64,000 nucleotides of DNA from Ottowia thiooxydans DSM 14619. GTDB lineage: Bacteria; Pseudomonadota; Gammaproteobacteria; Burkholderiales; Burkholderiaceae_C. Where the stretch lies: positions 62,001 to 126,000 of the forward strand of contig NZ_AUGX01000016.1 of assembly GCF_000422885.1 (NCBI RefSeq), given 5' to 3'. A model generated the notes under the pieces. It did not search any database. It was not told where the DNA came from and saw only the letters and a list, made by a program, of their open reading frames with translations. Below are positions 1 to 8,844 of the stretch, in pieces (within the stretch, counting starts at the first letter, position 1; each line of letters starts with the position of its first letter). A program made the position numbers and the translations under genes.

Positions 1-287
1 GGTTCGGCCCGGTACAGGTGCTTCGCTATGTGGTTCTGCCGCAAGCGATGCGCATTGCCACACCTGCATTGGTGGGCCAGGTCATGAATATCGTCAAGAA
101 CACCTCATTGGGTATGGCGGTTGGATTGCTTGAGTTGTCTTACCGAGCCCGCCAGGCAGAGGCCGAGAGTTGGAAAACTTTCCAGGTCTACGGTGTGGCC
201 ACCGTGCTCTACATCGTTGCCATCGCGCTCCTGGAAGTGATGGGCCACTGGCTCCAGCGTCGGCAATCCAGATCTCTCGTGCGCTGA
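1..287 (+). CDS. Polar amino-acid ABC transporter permease (5' end missing)
   Basis: This is the C-terminal part of an inner-membrane permease of the HisM/GlnP family, which forms the translocation path of a polar amino-acid importer. The reading frame is open from base 3, so the gene begins outside the window. The sequence starts inside the EAA cytoplasmic loop (LRYVVLPQAMRIATPALVGQ) that contacts the ATPase, and continues into KNTSL and a last membrane helix. The stop lies 22 bp before a second permease, so the two probably form the usual heterodimer in one operon. The substrate cannot be told from this fragment. Confidence 0.88.
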   Translation, partial: FGPVQVLRYVVLPQAMRIATPALVGQVMNIVKNTSLGMAVGLLELSYRARQAEAESWKTFQVYGVATVLYIVAIALLEVMGHWLQRRQSRSLVR

Positions 288-309
288 GGCGAACACTAAA
301 CTGGCCATC

Positions 310-1026
310 ATGGATTTCTCGTTTCTCAATGACGATCTGACTTACCTCCTGTGGGGCACTTTTCCTGAAGGGCCGCCAGGAGGCGCTCTGTTGACCTTGC
401 TGCTGAGTCTCGGTTCGGGCATGGCATCCGCCGTGCTTGGGCTTGCATTCGGGGTGCTGCTAGTGTTGCTGCGTGGCACCGCGCTGGTGGCATTGACCGC
501 TGTGTTGGGTTTCTTGCGCGCTATTCCAGTACTGATGCTGATCTTCTGGACCTATTTCCTCTTGCCCGTATTGCTTGGCATCTCTATTCCCGGGGTGTTC
601 TCCGTCATGGCCGCGCTGGCTTTGGTCAGCGGCGCTTATCTGGCGCACGGCGTTGCGGCCGGCATCAGAGGTGTAGACGATGGCCAGTGGAATGCGGCGC
701 TGGCGATGGGTTTCACCCGGTGGGGCGCTCTGCGCCACATCATCTTGCCTCAGGCCTTGCGGATGATGCTTCCATCGTTCATCAACCAGTGGGTCACGCT
801 GGTGAAAGACAGCTCACTCGCCTACATCGTTGGTGTGAATGAGTTGTCGTTCCTGGCGACGCAGGTGAATGCGCGCATCATGATCCACCCCATGGAAGTC
901 TTCCTCTTCGTGGGTGCCGTGTACTGGGTGCTGTGTACCTTGTTGGACCTTGCCAGCCGCTTTGCGGCGCGTGCTGCCCGAAACTCCGTGTTGCAGCCAG
1001 AAGCTACGCCGGCGAGCACTCATTAA
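310..1026 (+). CDS. Polar amino-acid ABC transporter permease
   Basis: This 238-residue inner-membrane protein is the second permease of an amino-acid importer of the HisM/GlnP type. It has about five hydrophobic helices and a well-preserved EAA loop around residues 121-143 (ALAMGFTRWGALRHIILPQA), followed by VKDSSLAYIVGVNELS, which is typical of the family. It starts 22 bp after the preceding permease. The last 60 or so codons (849-1026) recur almost identically at 3471-3648, so this gene has been partly duplicated on the other side of the NHL gene. The substrate is not determined by the sequence. Confidence 0.9.
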   Translation: MDFSFLNDDLTYLLWGTFPEGPPGGALLTLLLSLGSGMASAVLGLAFGVLLVLLRGTALVALTAVLGFLRAIPVLMLIFWTYFLLPVLLGISIPGVFSVMAALALVSGAYLAHGVAAGIRGVDDGQWNAALAMGFTRWGALRHIILPQALRMMLPSFINQWVTLVKDSSLAYIVGVNELSFLATQVNARIMIHPMEVFLFVGAVYWVLCTLLDLASRFAARAARNSVLQPEATPASTH

Positions 1027-1033
1027 GTGTGTG
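849..1033 (+). repeat. Direct repeat copy A (permease 3' end)
   Basis: These 185 bp recur at 3471-3655 in the same orientation with three mismatches seen by eye. The pair brackets the NHL lipoprotein gene. This copy is the intact 3' end of the permease gene plus seven bases beyond its stop codon. Confidence 0.93.
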
Positions 1034-1225
1034 TGGCTGTCATTGGACTGGTCCTAGGCATTTACGTTCGCGCTTGCCCGATCAGACCCTTGGCGGTTTC
1101 AACCCAATAGCCACACATAGCCCACCAGCAACGCTGTTGCACTTCGGCTATTGCGCGAGTCAATGCTCGCTGTTTGCATTTTGTTCTACGATGGGGGGAA
1201 TAGACGGCGCGTCGGCGTGCCGCCC

Positions 1226-3367
1226 TTACAGACTGACTCGAAGAATCGCGCCTTCGCTCGAAACGATCAAGGTTCGATCATCTTGCGCATGCAAGCTCGA
1301 AACCACATTAAGTGCGCCAGGAAGCGCCCCAAGTCGGACACCAAGTTGATTGGGCCCTTCGCTCCCAGCTACAACACGCAACGTCCTCCCCGGCCCCACC
1401 GTGTAGATGACGCTTCCTCCGCCCGAGATGTACGGTACGGTATATGACCCAAAGATCTGCCCTGAAGGAGAAACCGAAACTTGGGCGAAACGAGGTGAGG
1501 TCCCCTCCGTTCCCCATACCTCGATAGGCTGACCACCTGCCCCGTCAATGCGATGGATGCCTGCATTCGTGCCGAATAAATACACTCGCCCTAAGGTATC
1601 GACTTTGATACCGGTCCAAAGTTGCCACAATGGTGATACCCGCTCAAACCCCTGTTCTATCACTTGCCCAGGTGTTCCCGCGTGGGTAGTAACCGATCCG
1701 TCCGGTGCGATGCGGCGTATGGTTTGGCCGTACCAGATGCGTAGTAACCGCTCGCTGCCCGGCCATCCCGAGAGGCTGTCTGGGTCATATTCCTTCACCG
1801 GAACGTCAATGACCCACAGGTTGCCCGTCTGATCAAAGCAAAGGTGCCGAGGTGAGGCAAAGCGGGCGTTTGAAGCGGGTCCGTCGGCAAACCCTTTTTC
1901 CTGGACACTTCCTGCAAACACAGCTAAGGTGCCGTCGGCCTTAAGCTGCATGATGGCGGAGCCAGCCCAGTAATAGAGGTTGTCGTTGGCGTCAGCAACA
2001 AACGCGGCCCAACCCGAAGACAGTCGGCCAGGAAGTGTCGAGACGACCCCATCAGCCGTTATCTTCCTGGCGACCTGTTGCGCATCTTTGGTTCTAATCG
2101 TGTCCGGATCAAAATCCAAAACGTAAACAGTGCCTTTGGTGTTAGTGACCACGCCGTCCATATTTCCATTGAATCGAGCACTGGAGCCGACTCCATCTTT
2201 GTGCACCTTGTCAAGGTTGGCACCCACCCAAGAGGTGACTTGCTTCGTTTGAGGGGTAATCCGACGCAGCGCCGCGAGACCTTCGGCAACCAACAGGTCG
2301 CCTCCCTGCAAACCAACCATAGATCTGGGGCGCTCGAAACGCACATCCTCACCCACACCATCCTTGACGTCCCATATAACTTTATTTTCCTCGCGAACGC
2401 CCGCAATCGCAGAGATAGTGCCATCGAGCGTCAAGAGCACGATTCTGTTGCCCTGCAAACCATAAAAAGACGTGGCACTTGCTTGTACCAAGCTGCCGAC
2501 ATCGAACGCACGCGCCTCATAGTTCTCTAGGTTGGAGATGCTGCTGACGTTTCCATCCAACGTGACGCGACGAAAGAAGCCACCGTCAAAGGCAACTATT
2601 GAGCCGTCTGCTTGCGGAATAAGCTGCCGCAGCCCGGCAAACCTTGCAGCGCTGCCTTGGCCGTCTTTCCAACCAGGTTCCACTCCCGGCTGGCCTGCAA
2701 CCGTGACAATCTGGCCACTGCTGGTGAGTTTGCGAATGGTCATGGTGTCGGTCAGGCCCACCGACGTGCCTGTATCGATAAAGTAAAGGCTGCCGTCCGC
2801 AGCCAGTACCGGGGAAAATATATTTCCCATACGTGCAGATGTACCCAAACCGTCTTGGTAACCCGCCTCTGCTTCATCAGGGTGGCCTGCAATCAATGTC
2901 CAGCCGGCCGGGCTTTGCCGGTAAATAAATCCCCAACCAAACGCGTGCAGGTGCCCGTTTGCGTCAGCCACATAGTAAGGACAGGAGGCCGGGGGAGATC
3001 TGCCGTAGCTCAATTTCCCATCCTGGTCAATTATGGCTAGGGCTCCGCCTTCAGTCCGTGCATAGATCAGGCCATTTGGCATGATATTCAGGGGCTGATT
3101 GACGATGCGTAGGCGGGCTGCGGGTCCCTTGCCCTCAAGTACCCCAAAGCCGCCGAGCTGGCCGGCGAGCAAATAGACGCCTGGGTCGCGCGAAACCGGA
3201 TCAGGTGGAGGAGGCGGTGGTGGTACGGGTGGTTGACTTGAATCAGAGCCACCGCCGCAGCCTGACAGCACCAGAGTTCCACCGATCATCGAAAGAAAAG
3301 TACGCCGTGTAGGTACATCACCTGAAGGAGGGATGGGTTCGGGCTGACCGTTTACTGAAAGATTCAA
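1226..3367 (-). CDS. NHL-repeat lipoprotein with Tat-like signal
   Basis: This is a 713-residue exported protein. A twin arginine at residues 21-22 (TRRTFLSMIGG), a hydrophobic stretch and a lipobox with Cys37 (LVLSGCGGG) predict a Tat-exported lipoprotein. A proline run near residues 47-55 is followed by recurrent blocks such as VAGQPG, DGQGSAARF, DGVGSSARF and DGPASNARF, the pattern of NHL-like beta-propeller blades. The start is TTG at 3367, chosen because a GAGGAA motif lies 6-7 bases upstream and later starts would lose the signal. No catalytic residues are evident; binding or scaffolding is the likely role. Partly duplicated permease DNA flanks it. Confidence 0.8.
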   Translation of the reverse strand: MNLSVNGQPEPIPPSGDVPTRRTFLSMIGGTLVLSGCGGGSDSSQPPVPPPPPPPDPVSRDPGVYLLAGQLGGFGVLEGKGPAARLRIVNQPLNIMPNGLIYARTEGGALAIIDQDGKLSYGRSPPASCPYYVADANGHLHAFGWGFIYRQSPAGWTLIAGHPDEAEAGYQDGLGTSARMGNIFSPVLAADGSLYFIDTGTSVGLTDTMTIRKLTSSGQIVTVAGQPGVEPGWKDGQGSAARFAGLRQLIPQADGSIVAFDGGFFRRVTLDGNVSSISNLENYEARAFDVGSLVQASATSFYGLQGNRIVLLTLDGTISAIAGVREENKVIWDVKDGVGEDVRFERPRSMVGLQGGDLLVAEGLAALRRITPQTKQVTSWVGANLDKVHKDGVGSSARFNGNMDGVVTNTKGTVYVLDFDPDTIRTKDAQQVARKITADGVVSTLPGRLSSGWAAFVADANDNLYYWAGSAIMQLKADGTLAVFAGSVQEKGFADGPASNARFASPRHLCFDQTGNLWVIDVPVKEYDPDSLSGWPGSERLLRIWYGQTIRRIAPDGSVTTHAGTPGQVIEQGFERVSPLWQLWTGIKVDTLGRVYLFGTNAGIHRIDGAGGQPIEVWGTEGTSPRFAQVSVSPSGQIFGSYTVPYISGGGSVIYTVGPGRTLRVVAGSEGPNQLGVRLGALPGALNVVSSLHAQDDRTLIVSSEGAILRVSL

Positions 3368-3429
3368 GGCAATTTCCTCGCTCTAGTCGATGGGGCATAA
3401 GCCACACGAAATATAGATCATGAAAGACT

Positions 3430-3648
3430 ATGGCAATAGCGATTCTCAAAGACGATCTGACTTGCCTTCTGTTCCTTGCGACGCAGGTGAATGCGCGCAT
3501 CATGGTCCACCCCATGGAAGTCTTCCTCTTCGTGGGTGCCGTGTACTGGGTGCTGTGTACCTTGTTGGACCTTGCCAGCCGCTTTGCGGCGCGTGCTACC
3601 CGAAACTCCGTGTTGCAGCCAGAAGCTACGCCGGCGAGCACTCATTAA
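3430..3648 (+). pseudogene. Internally deleted copy of the amino-acid permease
   Basis: This 72-codon frame is a remnant of the permease at 310-1026. Its first codons resemble the permease start (ILKDDLTCLL against FLNDDLTYLL), then it jumps directly to the permease C-terminus (FLATQVNARI onwards). The section corresponding to 351-848, 498 bp or 166 codons, is missing, so the frame is kept. Without its membrane helices and EAA loop it cannot work as a permease. Its 3' end overlaps the end of the convergent LysR gene. Confidence 0.85.
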
Positions 3649-3655
3649 GTGTGTG
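3471..3655 (+). repeat. Direct repeat copy B (permease 3' end)
   Basis: This is the second copy of the 185-bp segment at 849-1033. Upstream, 3441-3470 also matches 321-350 in about 26 of 30 bases. The last nine or so codons of the LysR gene on the minus strand are read through this repeat. Confidence 0.93.
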
Positions 3656-4549
3656 GGGCCGCAAGCGCTCACGCAAGCCCTCGGAGAGGTGCTCCGCCAG
3701 CGTTGACAGCCGAGCAGACCCATGGCGGTTGCGCGGGTAGACAAGCGAGAGCGGTCGAGCTTTAGGCGCATAGGCCTGCAGCACAGGAACCAATTCTCCC
3801 CGCTCAATCGCTCCCAGCACCTGATAGTGAAGAAAGCGGCCGAAGCCCTGACCAGCCATGCAGGCGGTAAGGTTGGCGCCTACCGTGTTGCACCCCATTC
3901 GCCCATCGATCTTGATGCGCTCGCGCCGGCCTGCGCTGGAGAACTCCCACAGTCGGGCGTCGCCGAAACCATCGAAGCGAATGCAAGGCAAGCTGGCCAG
4001 ATCTTGTGGCTGCTGAGGTTGCCCCCACGACTCGATCAATGCAGGGCTGGCCGCGATCACCTGATGCACGTCGGCGACATGTCGGGCGACCAGTGATGAA
4101 TCAGGAAGAGATGCAATGCGGACGGCCAAATCAATGCCTTCCTCCACAAGGTTGACCACACGGTCCAACAACAGCAACTGCAATTCCACGCTTGGGTAAC
4201 GCTGCAAATAGCTGGCGACTAGCGGAGCCACATGTAATTCACCGAACTTCACGGAGGCCGTCACCGTGATGCTGCCCGTGGGCTCCGCCTGCGCGCGGCT
4301 CATCGCTTGTTCTGATTCAGCCACTGCCGCACGAATAGCCAATGAGTGCTCCCGATAAACGCGGCCCTCTTCGGTAATGGCCAACCGGCGGGTATTGCGG
4401 TTGAACAGCCGCACGCCCAGGTGGCGCTCAAGCGCCGCCAAGGTGCGTACCACGCTCGGCAAGGAGAGCGAAAGTGCATCTGCAGCCCGAGTCAAGCTGC
4501 CGCGTTCAGCAATTTCAAGGAACACCTCAATAGCGTGCAGCCGGTCCAT
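3626..4549 (-). CDS. LysR-family transcriptional regulator
   Basis: This 307-residue protein has an N-terminal winged helix-turn-helix (residues 1-60, AIEVFLEIAERGSLTRAADA) and a substrate-binding-like effector domain from about residue 90. It is divergent from the DsrE-like gene at 4700 and probably regulates it or the two genes that follow. The extreme C-terminus (TLNECSPA) is read antisense through permease repeat copy B, so the original end of this protein may have been replaced when the duplication formed. The effector is unknown. Confidence 0.9.
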   Translation of the reverse strand: MDRLHAIEVFLEIAERGSLTRAADALSLSLPSVVRTLAALERHLGVRLFNRNTRRLAITEEGRVYREHSLAIRAAVAESEQAMSRAQAEPTGSITVTASVKFGELHVAPLVASYLQRYPSVELQLLLLDRVVNLVEEGIDLAVRIASLPDSSLVARHVADVHQVIAASPALIESWGQPQQPQDLASLPCIRFDGFGDARLWEFSSAGRRERIKIDGRMGCNTVGANLTACMAGQGFGRFLHYQVLGAIERGELVPVLQAYAPKARPLSLVYPRNRHGSARLSTLAEHLSEGLRERLRPHTLNECSPA

Positions 4550-4699
4550 GGAGAATGAATTACTTCGAAAAGTGGATTAATTAAATTAAGTCTACGGCAT
4601 TTATTGTTGTCTGGCGAATGGATAAATTTGCTTTCACGGCGGCACCAAACCTGTTCAAACCTAAATTCAATCCCCGCGCCGCCATTGAAAGGAATCCTT

Positions 4700-5071
4700 A
4701 TGAAAACCGTCATCGTTGTGTTCTCCGATCCCAAGTCAGGCAGTGAAGAGGCCCTTGGCCGCGTCTTCAACGCGCTCTTCCTAGCCTACGAACTCAAGGA
4801 CAAGGGGCAGGAGTTCGATCTGGTATTTCAGGGTACGGGCGTCCGCTGGCCTGCCGAACTGGCGAAAAATGATCATCCTGCACATGCGCTTTATGAAGCT
4901 GTGCTTGACCACATCGTGGCGTGCGGTGGCTGTGCCGATGTGTTTGGCGCCGGCGCTGGCTTGGCTCCGACTGGCATCGCCCTGGTGCGTGACAAAACCA
5001 TTCCCGGTACCACTGGCGTCCTTGACCTATCTCGACACCTCGATGCTGGGAACCGACTTGTGACCTTCTGA
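4700..5071 (+). CDS. DsrE-family-like small protein
   Basis: This is a 123-residue protein beginning MKTVIVVFSDPKSGSEEALG, with an alternating alpha/beta pattern and a conserved-looking CGGCADVFG segment near residues 73-81. The pattern resembles DsrE/DsrF-like proteins, some of which handle sulfur or persulfides; that function is inferred. The start at 4700 is preferred over an upstream in-frame start because GAAAGGA lies just before it. The PPOX-like gene follows after 28 bp, suggesting one transcript, with the divergent LysR gene as likely regulator. Confidence 0.7.
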   Translation: MKTVIVVFSDPKSGSEEALGRVFNALFLAYELKDKGQEFDLVFQGTGVRWPAELAKNDHPAHALYEAVLDHIVACGGCADVFGAGAGLAPTGIALVRDKTIPGTTGVLDLSRHLDAGNRLVTF

Positions 5072-5099
5072 GCTTTTCGGTTGCCGCTAAAGGAGCGAT

Positions 5100-6023
5100 A
5101 TGAACGACACCATCTTCCATCCAGGCGAGCGACTGGTTCAGGAGCGCACGGGCGAGCGCAGTGTGGCGCTCATCAATAGCCGTCACATCAGTTCGGCCAT
5201 CCCGGCGCCAGCACGGGCATTTATTGCTCAGCAACCCTGGTGTGTCATTGGCGCGGCCGATGCCTCAGGCGTTGTCTACGCCAGCCTTCTCATTGGTGAG
5301 CCTGGTTTCGTGCTTGCCAGCGACGACCTCGCAACCTTGCAGGTTGTTTTTGACGACCCCCATAGCCGGTTGGCAACTACGGCTCCGTTTTCCAGTTTGG
5401 AGTCTGGTCAGTCTATTGCGGTGCTGCTCATTGAGCTGCAAAAACGTCGGCGGCTACGCGTCAACGGCCAGGTTGCATTTGCCTCGGCTACAGGGTTTGA
5501 AGTGGCTGTTGGCCAAGCATTCCCTGTGTGCCCCAGATATATCCAGAAGCGCGAGCCCGAGGCCGACCAGCCGGCTGACCGAGCGCACGGCGCGGCGCCT
5601 GTGGCTGGGCACACCCTCGACGAAGCCGTATCAGAGTGGATTGCCGCGGCTGATACGCTCTTTATCTCCACCCTGGGCCCTGCGAGAGAGGCCGATGTCT
5701 CGCATCGCGGCGGCCGGCCCGGCTTTGTAAAACAGCAAGATCAGGTGCTGCGTATCCCTGATTTCAGCGGCAACAGCATGTTCAACACGCTGGGGAACCT
5801 TGCCGTCGAATCGCGGTGCGGCTTGGTCTTTCCGGATTTCGAGGGCGCGAGGCAATTGCAGCTCACGGGACATGCACGGGTCTGTTTTGACGTGATTGAT
5901 GAGATCCAACTTACGGGCGGGACCGGCCGATGGATTGAATTCACGGTTGATGCCTGGTGCATTTCACCGCTCAATCTTCCACTGCGGTGGAGCTTCGTTG
6001 AAGCGTCGCCCTACAACCCCTGA
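5100..6023 (+). CDS. Pyridoxamine-phosphate-oxidase-like flavoprotein
   Basis: This 307-residue protein looks like the PPOX split-barrel flavin-binding family. A typical opening (ERTGERSVALINSRHISSAIPAPARAFIAQQ) leads into two barrel-like halves, and the C-terminal half contains DFSGNSMFNTLGNLAVESR and a G-rich region that often contact FMN. Members reduce or oxidise small substrates with FMN or F420; the substrate here is unknown. The start has a strong AAGGAG site. It follows the DsrE-like gene closely and precedes an exported dienelactone hydrolase. Confidence 0.78.
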   Translation: MNDTIFHPGERLVQERTGERSVALINSRHISSAIPAPARAFIAQQPWCVIGAADASGVVYASLLIGEPGFVLASDDLATLQVVFDDPHSRLATTAPFSSLESGQSIAVLLIELQKRRRLRVNGQVAFASATGFEVAVGQAFPVCPRYIQKREPEADQPADRAHGAAPVAGHTLDEAVSEWIAAADTLFISTLGPAREADVSHRGGRPGFVKQQDQVLRIPDFSGNSMFNTLGNLAVESRCGLVFPDFEGARQLQLTGHARVCFDVIDEIQLTGGTGRWIEFTVDAWCISPLNLPLRWSFVEASPYNP

Positions 6024-6130
6024 AGACGATTTGCTCCCGGAGGGCCTCTGGAAAGAAGAGCGCTCTTGCTGGCAGTCGTGATTCGTGGCATAAGCTGCGG
6101 TGTGATCTGACCCCAACGAAGGAACCACCT

Positions 6131-6967
6131 ATGTGCGATGTGAATGACCAGGAAGAGCAGAGCAAATACACCCGCCGCGACTTTGGTACGTGGGCCGCAT
6201 CCGCCGGCCTGCTGGCCGCGCTGCCCAGCGTGGCCAACGCCGTGGCTGTATCTGAGCGCGAGGTGAGCATCACCACGCCTGACGGCGTTTGTGACGCGTA
6301 CTTTGTCGCACCCACGTCGGGCTCCGCGCCTGGCGTGCTGATATGGCCAGACGTGTTTGGCCTGCGTCCAGCCTTCAGGCAGATGGGGCGGCGGCTGGCC
6401 GAATCTGGCTACAGCGTGCTGGTGGTCAACCCTTTCTACCGGCAGAAAAAGGCGCCCACCGCTGCACAAGGTGGCCAGACGCCGATCGAAGAAGTGAGGC
6501 CGCTGATGCAGGCCCTGACGCCAGCCATGCACCTGAGCGATGGCAAAACCTTCGTCACCTGGTTGGATGCCCAGGCCGAGGTAGACAAAACGAAGAAGCT
6601 CGGCACCAGTGGGTATTGCATGGGCGGACCGATTGCGGTACGTACTGCCACCGTAGCACCGGACCGCGTGGGCGCCGTGGCCTCCTTCCATGGCGCAGCC
6701 ATGGTGACGGCTGCGCCGGAAAGCCCGCATCGCTTGGTGGCTCAGACTAAAGCGCGCTACTTGATCGCGATTGCGGAGAACGACGACACCAAAGAGCCAG
6801 AAGCCAAAAATACCCTGCGTGCCTCGCTCGACAGCGCAAAGCTGAAATCCGAGGTGGAGGTATATCCCGCAGCGCACGGCTGGTGCCCGCCGGACTCCAG
6901 GGTCTACGATGTCGCCCAATCAGAACGCGCCTGGACGCGCCTGCTGGCGACACTTAGCAACGCATAG
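6131..6967 (+). CDS. Dienelactone hydrolase family protein with Tat signal
   Basis: This is a 278-residue alpha/beta hydrolase. Residues 15-37 form a Tat-type signal (TRRDFGTWAASAGLLAALP then ANA), so the enzyme is probably periplasmic. The body matches dienelactone hydrolases, with nucleophile Cys163 in GYCMGG, acid Asp218 or Asp219 and His249 in PAAHGWCPP. The cysteine in place of serine is characteristic of the family. The start has GAAGGA upstream. Such enzymes cleave cyclic or linear esters; the natural substrate is not evident. Confidence 0.87.
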   Translation: MCDVNDQEEQSKYTRRDFGTWAASAGLLAALPSVANAVAVSEREVSITTPDGVCDAYFVAPTSGSAPGVLIWPDVFGLRPAFRQMGRRLAESGYSVLVVNPFYRQKKAPTAAQGGQTPIEEVRPLMQALTPAMHLSDGKTFVTWLDAQAEVDKTKKLGTSGYCMGGPIAVRTATVAPDRVGAVASFHGAAMVTAAPESPHRLVAQTKARYLIAIAENDDTKEPEAKNTLRASLDSAKLKSEVEVYPAAHGWCPPDSRVYDVAQSERAWTRLLATLSNA

Positions 6968-7091
6968 GCCTGATCTAAGAAGGTAACTTGCGCACCCACC
7001 CGGCACCTTGGTGCCTGGGTGTGGTCATGCGCATAGCGAAGATCCGCACTCTTTTTAGATGCCCGAATCGGCTTTATGAGGTCGCGGTTCG

Positions 7092-7793
7092 CTACGGTTG
7101 TTGCTTGAACAAAGCGCAGAGCTCATGCAAGTTCGTGACTTGCAGGTCTGGCGCCACCTCGTGAGTCCAAGAGTGGTCACCGCGGTTCACCCATGCCGTT
7201 TTCATGCCTGCAGCGTGTGCGCCAAGCACATCCAGCGAGGCATCGTCACCAACGTGCAGTATGTTTTCTAGCGGAACGCCAACCACATCAGCCGCCGCCT
7301 GAAAAATACGAATGTCGGGCTTTCCCACGCCGAACTTGCCCGCGGCAAGGGCGCCACGGAAGAGATGCGACAAGCCAATCCGGCCAAGGTCTGCATTGCC
7401 ATTGGAGACCGCAATCAATGGAAAACGACCCGCAAGGTACTGGAGCGATTCCAGGGAGTCTTCGTACAGTTCGACCTCATTGCGCATGTTCATGAACACG
7501 TCAAAGGCCGCATCTGCCAACGACTCGTCGTCACCAGCGCAGAGCAGGGCGGACCGAATGGCTTCACGTCGTAATGAGGCGAGGTCATGGGCCAGTTGAG
7601 GGTTGTCTTGCTCAATTTTTTGGCGAATCGCTTGGCGCTTCTCAACGTCCCGGAGCAGTTCGCGTGTTGCTGCCGCGTTCGTCAATAGCCAAGTATCAAG
7701 CGCTGCTTCAGCCTTCTCGATAATGGGCCAGATAGGCCAGAGGGTATCGTCAAGATCGAGCGAAATGGCGCGAATTTTCGTGGTGTCAAGCAT
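7092..7793 (-). CDS. HAD-family hydrolase
   Basis: This 233-residue cytoplasmic protein has all the HAD motifs: motif I DLDDT with nucleophile Asp13 and general acid Asp15, motif II around AVSNGNAD, the lysine in GVGKPDIRIF, and acidic motif IV in HVGDDASLDVLGA. A helical cap sits between motifs I and II. These enzymes hydrolyse phosphate monoesters or haloacids. The start at 7793 is preferred because GGAG lies immediately upstream; a longer frame would run into the neighbouring gene. The YdcF-like gene upstream is on the same strand. Confidence 0.88.
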   Translation of the reverse strand: MLDTTKIRAISLDLDDTLWPIWPIIEKAEAALDTWLLTNAAATRELLRDVEKRQAIRQKIEQDNPQLAHDLASLRREAIRSALLCAGDDESLADAAFDVFMNMRNEVELYEDSLESLQYLAGRFPLIAVSNGNADLGRIGLSHLFRGALAAGKFGVGKPDIRIFQAAADVVGVPLENILHVGDDASLDVLGAHAAGMKTAWVNRGDHSWTHEVAPDLQVTNLHELCALFKQQP

Positions 7794-7870
7794 GACTCCA
7801 GAATACCGCAGATGTCGGCGTTGGGCTCCAGTGAGGCGCTGTGCATGTGCGAGCGGGCTATCGCACTGCC

Positions 7871-8638
7871 TTACCACTCACCCAAAACCCAACTGCTGGC
7901 CACGGCAAAGTACTCTCTTAGCCAGACATTGAAACGAATGATAGGCGGCGTAGGCGCGCCCACGCCAATTGGCTGAGCATAGCCTTGGCGCTTGGCAATC
8001 CGCAAGGCACGCCACAGGTGAAAGTCACTGCTCACAACAGCAATCGGCTGGTTCATATCCACGCCGCGTTGTTCAAGCAGAGGTTTGGTTAGCGCCAGGT
8101 TGAGTTCAGTACTGGTGCTGACTTCTTCCACGACCAAGGCGTTCTGAGTCAGCCCATGCTTGGCCGCCAGATAGCGCGCCATGATGATGCCTTCGCTCTC
8201 TTTTTCGCCAAAATCCACGCCGCCGCTGACAGCAACGACAGCCCGGGGCTGAGCCGCCGCCAGTTCAGCCGCAGTATCCAGCCGCAAGGCGAGTGGTGCA
8301 CGCGGTTGACCGTCTTGCGTGCCGCTGCCCAGCACCACCATAGCCACTACCGGCGGAGCGGTTTGCGGATCTGAGCCCAGGCCAGCAATTACAGCCCACA
8401 ACCAAGCCACGCTAGCGCACCAGAGCGCCAACGCACTCCAACCAGCGCGCCAGAGCCAAGCGCGCCAAGGTGTTGCTGCACGCCAGCATTGCACCGCCCG
8501 CCAGCGCCATACCAGCAGCAAACCACTCATGCCCAGCGCAAGCGGGACGACTACACCCAAATGCAAATTCCCGGTGACCAGCGGCGCAACTCCCAAGGCC
8601 ACCAATATCAAGCTCACGATAGCTATCAGGTATCTCAT
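7871..8638 (-). CDS. YdcF/SanA-like (DUF218) membrane protein
   Basis: This is a 255-residue protein with hydrophobic helices in the first 90 residues and a DUF218-like domain from about residue 95. The domain shows VVLGSGTQDGQPRAPLALRLDTA, AVSGG, ESEGIIMARYLA and SSDFHLWRA, the blocks usual in the YdcF/ElyC/SanA family. Relatives affect envelope integrity, but the biochemical activity is poorly defined. It lies upstream of the HAD gene on the same strand, separated by 77 bp, and may be cotranscribed. Confidence 0.82.
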   Translation of the reverse strand: MRYLIAIVSLILVALGVAPLVTGNLHLGVVVPLALGMSGLLLVWRWRAVQCWRAATPWRAWLWRAGWSALALWCASVAWLWAVIAGLGSDPQTAPPVVAMVVLGSGTQDGQPRAPLALRLDTAAELAAAQPRAVVAVSGGVDFGEKESEGIIMARYLAAKHGLTQNALVVEEVSTSTELNLALTKPLLEQRGVDMNQPIAVVSSDFHLWRALRIAKRQGYAQPIGVGAPTPPIIRFNVWLREYFAVASSWVLGEW

Positions 8639-8844
8639 CAGTCCTTATATCAATTACTCAAAATCACCGTGAATACTTGTCACACGAAGCAGTTTGCCAA
8701 ATCACTCCAGAAGCATGCGGCTGCGCTTGGAGGTGGGCGCCACTGATCTCGCAACCACAGCATCGCCCTTCAATTCACTTTCATGGATCCTATGGGCGTC
8801 AACGCCAGCTTTTTGTCTGTTGGCAAAGCGCCGAGACTACGGCT

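Noticed and set aside
6011-6919. 302-codon minus-strand frame
   Set aside because: It is antisense to the dienelactone hydrolase, whose catalytic residues and Tat signal are clear.
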